Assembly (NCBI GenBank): GCA_902786855.1 | Contig: CADAEH010000003.1 | Span: forward strand, 62,001 to 126,000 | Direction of reading: 5' to 3' | DNA length: 64,000 nucleotides | DNA from: an uncultured Eubacteriales bacterium | Lineage (GTDB): Bacteria > Bacillota > Clostridia > Peptostreptococcales > Anaerovoracaceae | In this document: one piece after another, positions 42,669 through 51,545 of the stretch | Layout: each line of letters starts with the position of its first letter | Numbering within the stretch: position 1 is the stretch's first letter | Made by a program: the position numbers and the translations under genes | Notes under the pieces: generated by a model | Databases searched by the model: none | Told to the model about the DNA's origin: nothing | Seen by the model: only the letters and a program-made list of their open reading frames with translations

Positions 42669-43490
42669 CTAGCGTTGTTCCACTGAAATGTATTTGTCTT
42701 TTATATTGTTATAGAAATAATCATCAATAGGGTCTGCTGCTTCAAATTCGTTATAGACCTCTTCAGGGACATCATAGTAATACAGAAGTTCCTGAGATTC
42801 CCTTATCTCGACACCCAGAATATTTTGCTCACTGTCATATCCTATTCCGGATATCAGTGAAGATTCCACAGGATGAAGCTTTACATATGCATATGTAGAA
42901 ATATCACCCTCTTCGGAAGGCTCTGCACCTTCTTCGCCCTCACTATAGGCGAATACTGCGACCCCCGTTTCAGGTCCGTACAATTCATTGATATTATCGA
43001 CATCGAGTCTTACTGTATATCTGCCGCTTTCACGCTCCGCATATCCGCTGTACATGCCCTCGAATTCCTTATCCCATGTCAGAGACAGGATCTCTTCAAG
43101 TTCATCGGATGCATAGGAGTCAGTCAGCCCGAATACAGTCTTCAGAGTCCCGTATACCGATGTGCATGTATCCTCAGCCCCGATCTCGTCTTTCGAATAA
43201 CACGGAAATCCAAAATACAGATCTCCTCCATCGACTCTGAGTGTGACTCCTCCGTCATACACACCTTCTTCTTCCAGAGAATCATGCTGTGAGCTTATAC
43301 TTTCGAATGTGTCTCCGACAGGATTGAAGGTTTCGAAGTAGTCCCATCCGATCGCAGGAGGTTCTTCGACCTCAGTATCAGCGTCATCAGAGGAACATGA
43401 TGTCAGAAAAGCGCAAAAAACCATCAAAATGCTCAGAAGCATACTTAACAGTCTGAACAGTCCCCTTTTTTCTGAAATTCCTTTTGGCAT
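42669..43490 (-). CDS. lipoprotein with C-terminal KTSC-like domain
   Basis: The ATG at 43490 (273 residues) follows a GGGGGTG stretch and lies five codons inside a longer frame that also opens with ATG. A lipoprotein signal ends in the lipobox LTSC. The middle region is acidic and unfamiliar. The last 60 residues (GIGYDSEQNILGVEIRES, then YYYDVPEEVYNEFEAADPID and NNIKDKY) resemble the KTSC domain, a small fold of unknown function often found near DNA-binding or phage proteins. Here it would be displayed outside the membrane, an unusual setting. Confidence 0.65.
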   Translation of the reverse strand: MPKGISEKRGLFRLLSMLLSILMVFCAFLTSCSSDDADTEVEEPPAIGWDYFETFNPVGDTFESISSQHDSLEEEGVYDGGVTLRVDGGDLYFGFPCYSKDEIGAEDTCTSVYGTLKTVFGLTDSYASDELEEILSLTWDKEFEGMYSGYAERESGRYTVRLDVDNINELYGPETGVAVFAYSEGEEGAEPSEEGDISTYAYVKLHPVESSLISGIGYDSEQNILGVEIRESQELLYYYDVPEEVYNEFEAADPIDDYFYNNIKDKYISVEQR

Positions 43491-43560
43491 CCCGATCACC
43501 CCCATGCCTGATAATTCTTATCTGATTATTGGATAGATCCCCCTGCACATTGTCGCTCGT

Positions 43561-43884
43561 TTACTTGTTATCGGGTTCTATCTCCATACATCTCTGAACA
43601 GCCTTCTGCAGCCTGGTCACAAGTTCTATATGCTCGGTGATCAGATCATAGACAGCATCCTCTGAAAGAACGCCGCGCTTCAGGTCATCCGGGAACTCGC
43701 CCGCTCTGTCCGCATCATAATCATCCATCCAGTCACCGTTGCCATAATACTCTTCAAGCTCATAGTACTTATCCAGAATGCTCTCATATTTTTCCAGAGC
43801 TTCAGATAATTCTCCGATGGCGGCACAGGATTCGTCGAGATATGATTCCATCCTGATGACTCTTTCGATCTGTTGTTTATTCAT
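43561..43884 (-). CDS. DUF4298-family protein
   Basis: A 107-residue acidic, helical protein. It matches the pattern of small DUF4298 proteins: IERVIRMESYLDESCAAIGE, LEEYYGNGDWMDDYDADRAG and PDDLKRGVLSEDAVYDLITEH. Function unknown; such proteins occur widely in Gram-positive gut bacteria. AAGGTG precedes the ATG. It stands alone between the lipoprotein gene and the divergent PDZ gene. Confidence 0.8.
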   Translation of the reverse strand: MNKQQIERVIRMESYLDESCAAIGELSEALEKYESILDKYYELEEYYGNGDWMDDYDADRAGEFPDDLKRGVLSEDAVYDLITEHIELVTRLQKAVQRCMEIEPDNK

Positions 43885-43909
43885 TTATTTTCACCTTATT
43901 ATGCAGCCA

Positions 43910-43954
43910 GCATTTTTCGCATTATTTCACAGTCTGCATTTTTCGCATTATTTC
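43910..43954. repeat. pair of 19-bp direct repeats upstream of the PDZ gene
   Basis: GCATTTTTCGCATTATTTC occurs at 43910-43928 and again at 43936-43954, 26 bases apart centre to centre, in the divergent gap. A third partial copy CGCATCATGCA follows. It may be a regulator binding site; no palindrome. Confidence 0.6.
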
Positions 43955-44193
43955 GCATCATGCAGTTTATGGCTCTTCAGCGGCCAGTCCTGCTTTCAGC
44001 TTTTTTTCAATACCTATTTTACCATAAAGCCGGCGGGAATACCCCTATCCTGTACATGCAGCAGAAGAGTGCGCTTTTTTTACTGAAATGCTTGTCGGAT
44101 TCTATTCCGACAACTTGCTTTTTTAAGTTAATTTTAAGGTGCAGCTGTGATAATTCAACTGCGATATACAGCAAGGGAAGGAGGGCGTGTAAT

Positions 44194-45603
44194 ATGGCAA
44201 AAAAGAAGAATTCCAAGAAGAAAAATCCTAAGGTCAACAAGATGAAGGATCAGATGATACAGGAACAGGAACTCAGGGAAACCGAAGCAGTTGAAACAGT
44301 CAATGAGGCTGATGCAGTTGAAGCTGCACCGGCTGAAGTAATTGAAACAGTCGAGGTCACTAAGGACACTGTGATCATTGATACATCTGATATAGCAGTT
44401 GTTCCTGAGACGGAAACACCTGGACCAACTGAAGCAGTTGAGACACCGAAAGCTGAAGTAACCGTAGCACCGGAGGCATCGGAACCTGAAGTAACCGGAA
44501 TACCGGAGATACCGGAACCTGAATCACAGGACACACAGAAGCCTGAGTCAGCTGGAATAACCATGGATACTGTGATCATCGATGCATCTGATATAACAGA
44601 TTTTCAGGAATCAGAAGTACCTGATGTCATTGAGTTATCAGGACCGATAGCAGATGAACCTGCAACAGATAACGAGCCGGTCAATGAAACACCGACACCT
44701 GGACCGGAAGCCCCGGTACAGGATCCGGAGCCTGTGGTGCATGCAACCACAGAAGTCCCAGTGCACAATGCCGGTGAAGGACCTGCCGACACAGAGTTTG
44801 AGACCATACCGCATGCAGCTGAGTCACCGGTTGAGACAACGGCTCTTACGAAAGTGATCCCTGCAGCAACTGAGAACACATCTCCGGAAGCGGAAAAAAA
44901 GCCGAAGGAATCCAAGTTTAAAGACCTGTTCGGGGACAAACCGGTCACCCGGAAATTCCTGGCAATCGCTCTGGCTTCAGCGCTTCTTCTCAACGCTGTG
45001 ATCTCAGCAGGGCTTATGGGAATTTTTGCAGGCGGCATCAAAAAAGACATAGAAAAATCGTTAGACGATCATAACCCAAAGCAGTTATTCGATCATGATT
45101 TCGGAGATCAGGGCGGTGGCATGACGCCTCCTGACTGGAACAATGACAATGACCGTGATTATGATGACGGGTATGATAACGACTGGGATGATGACCGGTT
45201 CGATAACGACTGGGATGACAACGATGACAGATATGATGACCAGTATGGAAACGACTGGGGCAATAATGACGATGATAACTATTCAGGCGCTTATCCTTGG
45301 TCAGGACAGCAGGAAAGCAATGACAGCCAGCAGTCACAGCAGGGTCAGCAGAATGCTTCCAGAGTGACCATAGGCATAGTCATAAGTGAAAACAACGGAG
45401 TATATATCACGGAAGTCACAGGCAACAATGCTCAGAAAGCAGGCTTTAAGGCCGGTGACAGGATAGTCTCCTTCGATGGAAAGAACATCAATGACAGCAA
45501 CAGCCTCATTTCAGAAGTGCAGAACCACAAAGCAGGCGATAAAGTCAAAGTCATAGTAGAGCGCGACGGAAAAGAGACCACGATCACGACAACGCTTGAA
45601 TGA
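44194..45603 (+). CDS. single-pass membrane protein with a C-terminal PDZ domain
   Basis: The ATG at 44194 (469 residues) follows GGAAGGAGGG; a longer frame upstream is not supported. Layout: Lys-rich start, a long Glu/Pro/Thr-rich, low-complexity segment (residues 20-230) that contains two near copies of DTVIIDxSDI, one membrane helix (about 252-272, LAIALASALLLNAVISAGLM), an Asp/Asn/Trp-rich acidic stretch (300-365), a Gln/Ser linker, and a PDZ domain (about 385-469: VTIGIVISENNGVYITEV, AGFKAGDRIVSFDGKNIND). There is no protease domain, unlike HtrA. It probably binds extracellular peptide ends. Confidence 0.8.
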   Translation: MAKKKNSKKKNPKVNKMKDQMIQEQELRETEAVETVNEADAVEAAPAEVIETVEVTKDTVIIDTSDIAVVPETETPGPTEAVETPKAEVTVAPEASEPEVTGIPEIPEPESQDTQKPESAGITMDTVIIDASDITDFQESEVPDVIELSGPIADEPATDNEPVNETPTPGPEAPVQDPEPVVHATTEVPVHNAGEGPADTEFETIPHAAESPVETTALTKVIPAATENTSPEAEKKPKESKFKDLFGDKPVTRKFLAIALASALLLNAVISAGLMGIFAGGIKKDIEKSLDDHNPKQLFDHDFGDQGGGMTPPDWNNDNDRDYDDGYDNDWDDDRFDNDWDDNDDRYDDQYGNDWGNNDDDNYSGAYPWSGQQESNDSQQSQQGQQNASRVTIGIVISENNGVYITEVTGNNAQKAGFKAGDRIVSFDGKNINDSNSLISEVQNHKAGDKVKVIVERDGKETTITTTLE

Positions 45604-45629
45604 TCATCTGAATAAAAACCTGGTATAAT

Positions 45630-45665
45630 AAAAAACTGCGAGAGCAACATGGTTGTTACCCTCGC
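45630..45665 (-). terminator. minus-strand terminator in the PDZ-InlB gap
   Basis: GCGAG/CTCGC with an inner CAAC/GTTG, followed on the minus strand by GTTTTTTATTATA. It lies about 225 bases downstream of the InlB-like stop. Confidence 0.65.
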
Positions 45666-45750
45666 GTCATCACTGCCAACATTTATAAGGCTGAGCGTCA
45701 CCTGTATTCTTATGATAGCCTATGGTTGATGATTTGTCAACGTTTATGGG

Positions 45751-45788
45751 GAGGACTCAGAATGCATCGAGCATTCCGGGTCCTCTTT
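45751..45788 (+). terminator. possible plus-strand terminator after the PDZ gene
   Basis: GAGGAC and GAATGC (45751-45765) pair with GCATTC and GTCCTC (45771-45785), then TTTAATT. The T run is weak. The rest of 45604-45888 shows no gene I can support. Confidence 0.45.
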
Positions 45789-45888
45789 AATTATGACCGC
45801 TTGCTGCAGCGTGTGGATGGCGCTTTGAAAAACAACGCTCGATTCGCTGCCGTCAATGCCCCAAGTATTGGTTTATTATCAACTGTGG

Positions 45889-48800
45889 TTATTTCCTGCG
45901 AAGCCTCAGAAGCACTGAGCCTGCGAAAGCCGCTGTGGACAAAAGCAGCAGGACCATCCATGCTGGAAGTGAGCTGCTGTCACCCGTTTCAACGCCGACC
46001 TTTTCCCACTGCGCCGTCAGTGTATGATCTCCTGTCACCTTGTAATTGGCGCCGGCCTTATATCGGCTTCCTTTCCAGTAAGCGAATTTATAGCCCTTTC
46101 TTTCCGGTTTAGGCAGCTTTATCACATCGCCGTAAGTGCATGTGACTTTGACTGTTCCCTTCTTTCCGTCAAGAGTCCCGCCGTTCAGGTCATATGTAAT
46201 GACGTACTTCTCCTTTTCCCACTGAGCGTAAAGGATCACGGTATGGTCTGGGTAGATCGTAAGGTTCTTTACACTCTCCATATCGGCAAATGAAAGCCCT
46301 TCTCCGTCCGCTTCCGTGTTCCAGCCACTCAAAGCGTAGTGCTTTTTGCTGAATCCGGCGGCTGCAAGCCTTTGCGGCACGTCATAGGTAAACTTCTGAT
46401 CCTGCATGCTGCCATTGCCGCCATTCGCATCGAAGTGGACATTGTATGTGTTTGGTTTCCATTGCGCGTATAAGACCAGTGTCTCTCCCTTAGGAGCAGC
46501 ATTTTCAATGATCTCATCTGTCTCATACCGTCTGCCGCTTCCATCAGGCTTCGTGTTCCATGATTCAGGAGTATAGCCCCTGCGCCAGAAATTGCATGGC
46601 GGCAGCTCGTATCTGCAGTTGGTGTTGACGCGCGTATCAGGCATCTCGCCTTCAGCATCTTCGGAGTTCTTGTCGAACAGGATGGTATAGTAATCGTGTT
46701 CCCACTGAGCAAACAGTGTGATGCTCCCGCCGGTCGTAAGATTGCATACTTCCTGACCGTCCTCATATGATGTGCCCCCACCCGCAGGCTCGGTATTCCA
46801 CCCTGTGAAATGCCAGTCGGTCCTGGCGAAAGTATTCTCCTCCAGCTTCTGCGTGGTATCGTACGTGAACTCCTGAGGAGCCATAGTGCCTGATCCCGCG
46901 CCGTTCCCGTAGAAATATACGGTATACTTGTCCGGCTCCCATTGAGCGTAGAGCATCACTTCAGCATCATCTTCCGGAGGACCGATCTCAGTCCACTTTG
47001 CAGCATCGATCTCAGCCATATCGCTTAGCGATACTCCCGAACCGTCCGCCTCTGTATTCCAGCCTGTGAATGTCCAACCTGTCAGAGAAAAATCATTCTT
47101 CGTCAGTTTCTGCGGCTCATCGAACACAAAGTCCTGCTGGTCCGTCATGCTGCCTTCGACATCATGAGTTGCATCAGACGGCTTGTTCTTATTGAAGCTG
47201 ATATGGTAAATGTTCGGCGCCGCATGTGCTGTTAAATCCACAGTACCGTTAATTATTATCGTCTGCTCGGCTCCGTACGGATCCCACTCAGGCTCCACTC
47301 CGTAGTATGACCAGCCGTCAAAATGATATCCCTCGTTGGCGCTTGCCCCTATGATCACGGAGGAATCGTCAGGAACTTCTATCGTTTTATCCGGTTCGCT
47401 GGTCCCCGTCACTCTTACAAATGAATTCGCGATGTGATCATCCTCATTCGTGCTTACCGTATAATAGTCGAATACGGAGCTGACGGTTTTTCCGACGTAG
47501 TCAAATTCCATGCATAAAGCGATGTAGTTTTCGGGGTCGGTGACCTGTGTTTGATCGTTCAGTGCCGGATTGAAATACAGATAATAATGTCCATGCGGCA
47601 GCTGACCTGTCGTTGATCCTGTACTGACATGTGCAGGGTCAAAAACGAGAGTATTTCCTGTCGCAACAGGATCCGGCAGTCCGAACTCGTCTCCCTGATC
47701 GTTTTCCAGTATGAAATCACCCTTTGTAATGCTATTGGAGCCACTGACACCAAGAGGGATATTGTCCTTTGTGACCGCAGCGGCGATCTTGCCCTTATCG
47801 ACCCAGACTGCGGTCAGTGTTCTTCCCTTAAGATTGCCCTTATCGTCAAATACCGGCTCACCTCCAGCATCCTTTTCAATGAAATTGATTATGTCCTCAT
47901 TGTCACTATAGAAGGAACCAAACCCCTCTGCACTCCATCCGAGGAGCTCCTGGGTCTCCCTGTTGCTCCGTTCCTGCCATCCGAATGCTTCGTCAGAATA
48001 CTCTAAAAGCTTGAGTGATGTGTCGAAATGCGCTTCCTGCGTCTTTTGTGCAAGGCCTTCATTCAGGCCGGAATCGAATGTGACGTCATATCCCTTCGGC
48101 GTCCATTGGGCGTAAAGAGTCAGCTTTTCTCCCCAATCAGGATCATATGTAATGCTGCCTCCGTCAGCAAATGTCCGTCCGGTACCGTCTCTCTTAGTAT
48201 TCCAGCCTGCGAAATCCCAACCAGTCAGTCCATATCCGTTCTGAGGCAGCGAGCAGCTTTCAGTGATTGAAAAGACGTCTCCTGACATATAGCCTGAAAC
48301 GCTGTGGCTGGCATTTGCCGGCTGATTGGCATCAAATTCCACTAGATAATCTGTCTGTTCAAGTATGAAATACAGTTTAAGTTTTTTTGCGTCCCACTTC
48401 CATTCTCCGTCGGCATTAGCATACTGCGTGTTTTTTACCAAGCTCACAAATGATTGTCCATATTTTCCGTCAGCTATTCTTTTGCCCTTTTCATCCTCGT
48501 ATCCTTTTAAATCATACAGGCTCATTTTTCCACTTTTTTCAGGTGCCGGATCGATGGACAGGAGCTTATATCCATATACTCCTCTTCCTGTATAATTGCC
48601 CCCATCGACTTTGTTTATATATGTGATATCCGTAAATGCATCAAGCCTGATTTTTCTTCCCGTATCCAGCTTGACCGGATTAAAGTCGCCATCAAAAGCG
48701 CTATAGCTGCTGCTTGCAGTGTCTACTCTGCACATGTATCCATCTTCAGGATTTATTTTGCGCGGTATCCAGAACTCAACTATCTTGACATCAGTATCAT

Positions 48801-50733
48801 CGATATCCTCCTTGATAAACACATCATTAATTCCGTAATCATAGCCCAGCCCAGGGTCTGTCGTGAATGATGTCACTTCTGTCCATTCTTCCACGTCAGG
48901 ATTGAAAGAGAATTTTATCCATTCCAGAGTCTCATCCGCATCATTCTTAGGGTCCTCATCATATCCGATAGGGATACCATCTTCTGTGATTATGCTCCCT
49001 CCCGTGATCCTTATATCAGTCCGCTCACCGTTTCCGTCCTTGTATCCGCCTATACCGCTTAGAGCACACCCTTTGCCATTGTATGTCGCCGCCGTAGAAG
49101 TGATGGTCCCGCCTGTTATGCGGATACTGTCGACAGTCTGCAGGTAGTGATCAGCACAGCCGTTTGGTCCTCCTATCCCGGGGCTGTTCCATCCGCCTTT
49201 TGCATTGATCCTGCCTCCGGATATGGTCAGTGAGGAGACCCTGCCATGCGAAGTCGGACCTATTCCGGAACCTCCGAAGAATTTCTTGTTGAATGAGTCT
49301 CCGATGCTGCCTGCGGTCGCCGTTATGTCTCCGCCCTTTATTGTGATGTTGCCCGGATAATCGTCCCTGCTGTAGTGACCGATCCTGACATTGTTCGCTG
49401 TTCCTATACCAGATCCCATGGCAGAGCGTTTCCCGGACTTGTCAGGACGGCTGTCTATCGAGGCATTTATCCTGAGTTCTGTATCAGGACTGGCAGGCGC
49501 TATGGTAATATCCTTGACGCACCCTCCTATGCCGCATGTCAGATTACCTCCGACAGCTGTTATATCACCGCCTGTTATGGTGATCTTGTCCGCAGTACAT
49601 TCAGGTATATCGTTGCCGACAAGCACTGTCGTTCCTATGCCGCAGCCTGAGATGAATTGACCATCAGCTTCATTGCAGGTCCCTCCGTAGGCCTTGACTG
49701 TTCCACCCTTTATCTCTATCTCGCCTATATGGCTCCCGAACCATCCGCCTCCGATCCCGCAACCGGCAGTATCCTGTATACGGATCGTTGAGTATCCTTT
49801 TGTGTCTTTCAGGGAACCCATGCCCCATGCCTCGACATAACCTCCGCTTATGCTTATTTTGTCGATGTTTCCTCTGTAGCAGGTGCCTATGCCCGCTGCA
49901 CCCACCATGGTATGTTTATTGCCAAAGTTCCCAGCCTTCGAAATTACATGCGCGCCTGTAAACTTTATCTCTCCGATATGAGAATACTCGTATGCACCTA
50001 TACCGGGTCCGTCAACACGACCGTACGCCTCGATATTACCACTTGCAAACTCAATATTTCCGACCGTATAACTGGAAGTTATAAATCCTAAAGCTCCGTG
50101 GCCATATGCACCTATTGCAACACTTCCATGGACTCCGGTCTTGAAGCTCGGTCTGGCAATAATTGTCCCGGGATTCGAGCTGTCCTCAGTAGTGAATATC
50201 AGCTTCGTCTCTGTATTGTTTTTCATTATGGCGGGTAAAGCCTGCCAAATCCCGCACTGGTATGAATCCAGAGTTACACGCGCTCCCGGCATTGAATTGA
50301 GGATGACAGTGCCGCCTCTGGATTTTTTCGATGTTTCATCTATGTATATGGCTGAGCGGCTCCACCCTAGAGTATCGTTGTTAGGGCCCGTACCGTACGC
50401 ACTGGCCGACCCCGGTATGATGCTCAGATCACCTTTAAGATTGACCTTTACGGTCTTGCCTTTAGACACCGCGATATGGACCCACACCTTAGTGCTCGAG
50501 CCTTCGAGAGTGACCTCGCCTTTGCCGTTACTTCCGGTCGATTTGTCACTGATATATATGATGGTGTTTTTCGGCTTGCCGCTTATGTTACAGGTATCAC
50601 CGTTCTTGAGATGTATCGCGTTAACAGAATAAGCCTCTGCTTTTTCCATGAAAAAAAGCGGAGGCATGAAAGTAAATATCATTGCGGTGACCAGTATGAA
50701 AGCCAATGATCTCTTTTTTAATGTAATGACCAT
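45889..50733 (-). CDS. large InlB-repeat surface protein with TGD-type wall anchor
   Basis: The ATG at 50733 (1,614 residues) has GGAG six bases upstream; two in-frame ATGs further upstream are less good. A signal peptide (1-33) is followed by a long repetitive region (about 60-600) with recurring units such as KITITGGDITAVGG and GIGTCYRG, which look like parallel beta-helix turns. Six or seven Listeria/Bacteroides (InlB B) repeats follow (about 790-1575), each ending LYAQWE or LFAQWE. The C-terminus has VGVETGDSSSLPAW, a hydrophobic helix and RLRRK: a sortase-like anchor with ETGD in place of LPxTG. It is probably displayed on the wall for adhesion or sugar binding. Confidence 0.85.
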   Translation of the reverse strand: MVITLKKRSLAFILVTAMIFTFMPPLFFMEKAEAYSVNAIHLKNGDTCNISGKPKNTIIYISDKSTGSNGKGEVTLEGSSTKVWVHIAVSKGKTVKVNLKGDLSIIPGSASAYGTGPNNDTLGWSRSAIYIDETSKKSRGGTVILNSMPGARVTLDSYQCGIWQALPAIMKNNTETKLIFTTEDSSNPGTIIARPSFKTGVHGSVAIGAYGHGALGFITSSYTVGNIEFASGNIEAYGRVDGPGIGAYEYSHIGEIKFTGAHVISKAGNFGNKHTMVGAAGIGTCYRGNIDKISISGGYVEAWGMGSLKDTKGYSTIRIQDTAGCGIGGGWFGSHIGEIEIKGGTVKAYGGTCNEADGQFISGCGIGTTVLVGNDIPECTADKITITGGDITAVGGNLTCGIGGCVKDITIAPASPDTELRINASIDSRPDKSGKRSAMGSGIGTANNVRIGHYSRDDYPGNITIKGGDITATAGSIGDSFNKKFFGGSGIGPTSHGRVSSLTISGGRINAKGGWNSPGIGGPNGCADHYLQTVDSIRITGGTITSTAATYNGKGCALSGIGGYKDGNGERTDIRITGGSIITEDGIPIGYDEDPKNDADETLEWIKFSFNPDVEEWTEVTSFTTDPGLGYDYGINDVFIKEDIDDTDVKIVEFWIPRKINPEDGYMCRVDTASSSYSAFDGDFNPVKLDTGRKIRLDAFTDITYINKVDGGNYTGRGVYGYKLLSIDPAPEKSGKMSLYDLKGYEDEKGKRIADGKYGQSFVSLVKNTQYANADGEWKWDAKKLKLYFILEQTDYLVEFDANQPANASHSVSGYMSGDVFSITESCSLPQNGYGLTGWDFAGWNTKRDGTGRTFADGGSITYDPDWGEKLTLYAQWTPKGYDVTFDSGLNEGLAQKTQEAHFDTSLKLLEYSDEAFGWQERSNRETQELLGWSAEGFGSFYSDNEDIINFIEKDAGGEPVFDDKGNLKGRTLTAVWVDKGKIAAAVTKDNIPLGVSGSNSITKGDFILENDQGDEFGLPDPVATGNTLVFDPAHVSTGSTTGQLPHGHYYLYFNPALNDQTQVTDPENYIALCMEFDYVGKTVSSVFDYYTVSTNEDDHIANSFVRVTGTSEPDKTIEVPDDSSVIIGASANEGYHFDGWSYYGVEPEWDPYGAEQTIIINGTVDLTAHAAPNIYHISFNKNKPSDATHDVEGSMTDQQDFVFDEPQKLTKNDFSLTGWTFTGWNTEADGSGVSLSDMAEIDAAKWTEIGPPEDDAEVMLYAQWEPDKYTVYFYGNGAGSGTMAPQEFTYDTTQKLEENTFARTDWHFTGWNTEPAGGGTSYEDGQEVCNLTTGGSITLFAQWEHDYYTILFDKNSEDAEGEMPDTRVNTNCRYELPPCNFWRRGYTPESWNTKPDGSGRRYETDEIIENAAPKGETLVLYAQWKPNTYNVHFDANGGNGSMQDQKFTYDVPQRLAAAGFSKKHYALSGWNTEADGEGLSFADMESVKNLTIYPDHTVILYAQWEKEKYVITYDLNGGTLDGKKGTVKVTCTYGDVIKLPKPERKGYKFAYWKGSRYKAGANYKVTGDHTLTAQWEKVGVETGDSSSLPAWMVLLLLSTAAFAGSVLLRLRRK

Positions 50734-50884
50734 GCCGATCTCCATATTCTTTTCATATATGAAATACACATTTGATCATGTTTATTGTATCATCTTACAA
50801 ATAATTCACCAACAATTTGTGTAATATTTCAACGTGTTCTATAAAAATGATACAGCAAGGACATGGTTATGTCAGACTACTAGG

Positions 50885-51457
50885 CTATCGGATCTTCTCG
50901 TACGCGAGTCTTGGGTAGTCGTCTTCTTCTACATATATGGTGCCGCAGTGGACGAAGCCTGCTTTTTTCAGCATAGACTGCATCACTTTGTTGTCGCCAT
51001 GAGTATCCATGCGAAGGTGCCCGCACTGCTCAAACGCCCAGTTCAGGCAAAACATACCGGCGCCTTTCACAGTTCCGTCTGACGCGATTCTGTGTACGAC
51101 TCCATAGTCATCATCCCCTATCCAGGCGCCGTCAGTGATCACCCTGTAGGTCGGCTCAATGTCATGACCACCGGTGAAAAAGAATGTGCATATTATATTA
51201 CTATCATCACTTGTGCTGCTTTTAGTACTGATTCCGATCTTATCAGTGATACTGCTTTTGGAACCGATATCGCTTTCTTCACTGAGGCAGACATAGCTGT
51301 TCCCTGCCCTGATGTCTTCATGCAGCAGGTCTTCCGGCGGCCAGTTGGTCGGCCCCCACTGGTTGGGATTGCCGTGCTCTGCCATGAAAGCCCTTGCATA
51401 ACTGTAAATCTCCATCATCCGGAGCAGATCGTCTTCTGTAGCTTTTCTTATTTTCAT
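50885..51457 (-). CDS. GNAT-family N-acetyltransferase
   Basis: The ATG at 51457 (190 residues) has AGAGG five bases upstream; an earlier in-frame start is weaker. MKIRKATEDDLLRMMEIYSYARAFM is a typical GNAT N-terminus and YGVVHRIASDGTVKGAGMFCLNWAFE with HGDNKVMQSMLKKAGFVHCG is the acetyl-CoA binding core of the RimI-like branch. A Ser/Thr-rich insertion near residue 75 is unusual. It uses acetyl-CoA to modify an amine. It sits between two huge surface-protein genes. Confidence 0.85.
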   Translation of the reverse strand: MKIRKATEDDLLRMMEIYSYARAFMAEHGNPNQWGPTNWPPEDLLHEDIRAGNSYVCLSEESDIGSKSSITDKIGISTKSSTSDDSNIICTFFFTGGHDIEPTYRVITDGAWIGDDDYGVVHRIASDGTVKGAGMFCLNWAFEQCGHLRMDTHGDNKVMQSMLKKAGFVHCGTIYVEEDDYPRLAYEKIR

Positions 51458-51482
51458 GATTACCTCTGATCGCATTGTGCAA

Positions 51483-51517
51483 AATGCCCCGGAGCTTTTT
51501 TCTTTCTCCGGGGCATT
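51483..51517 (-). terminator. terminator of the giant adhesin gene
   Basis: A perfect 12-bp stem AATGCCCCGGAG/CTCCGGGGCATT with an 11-base loop, followed on the minus strand by TTTTGC. It lies 29 bases past the stop. Confidence 0.85.
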
Positions 51518-51545
51518 ATCTGTTTTGGGAATGAACTATGTCACC

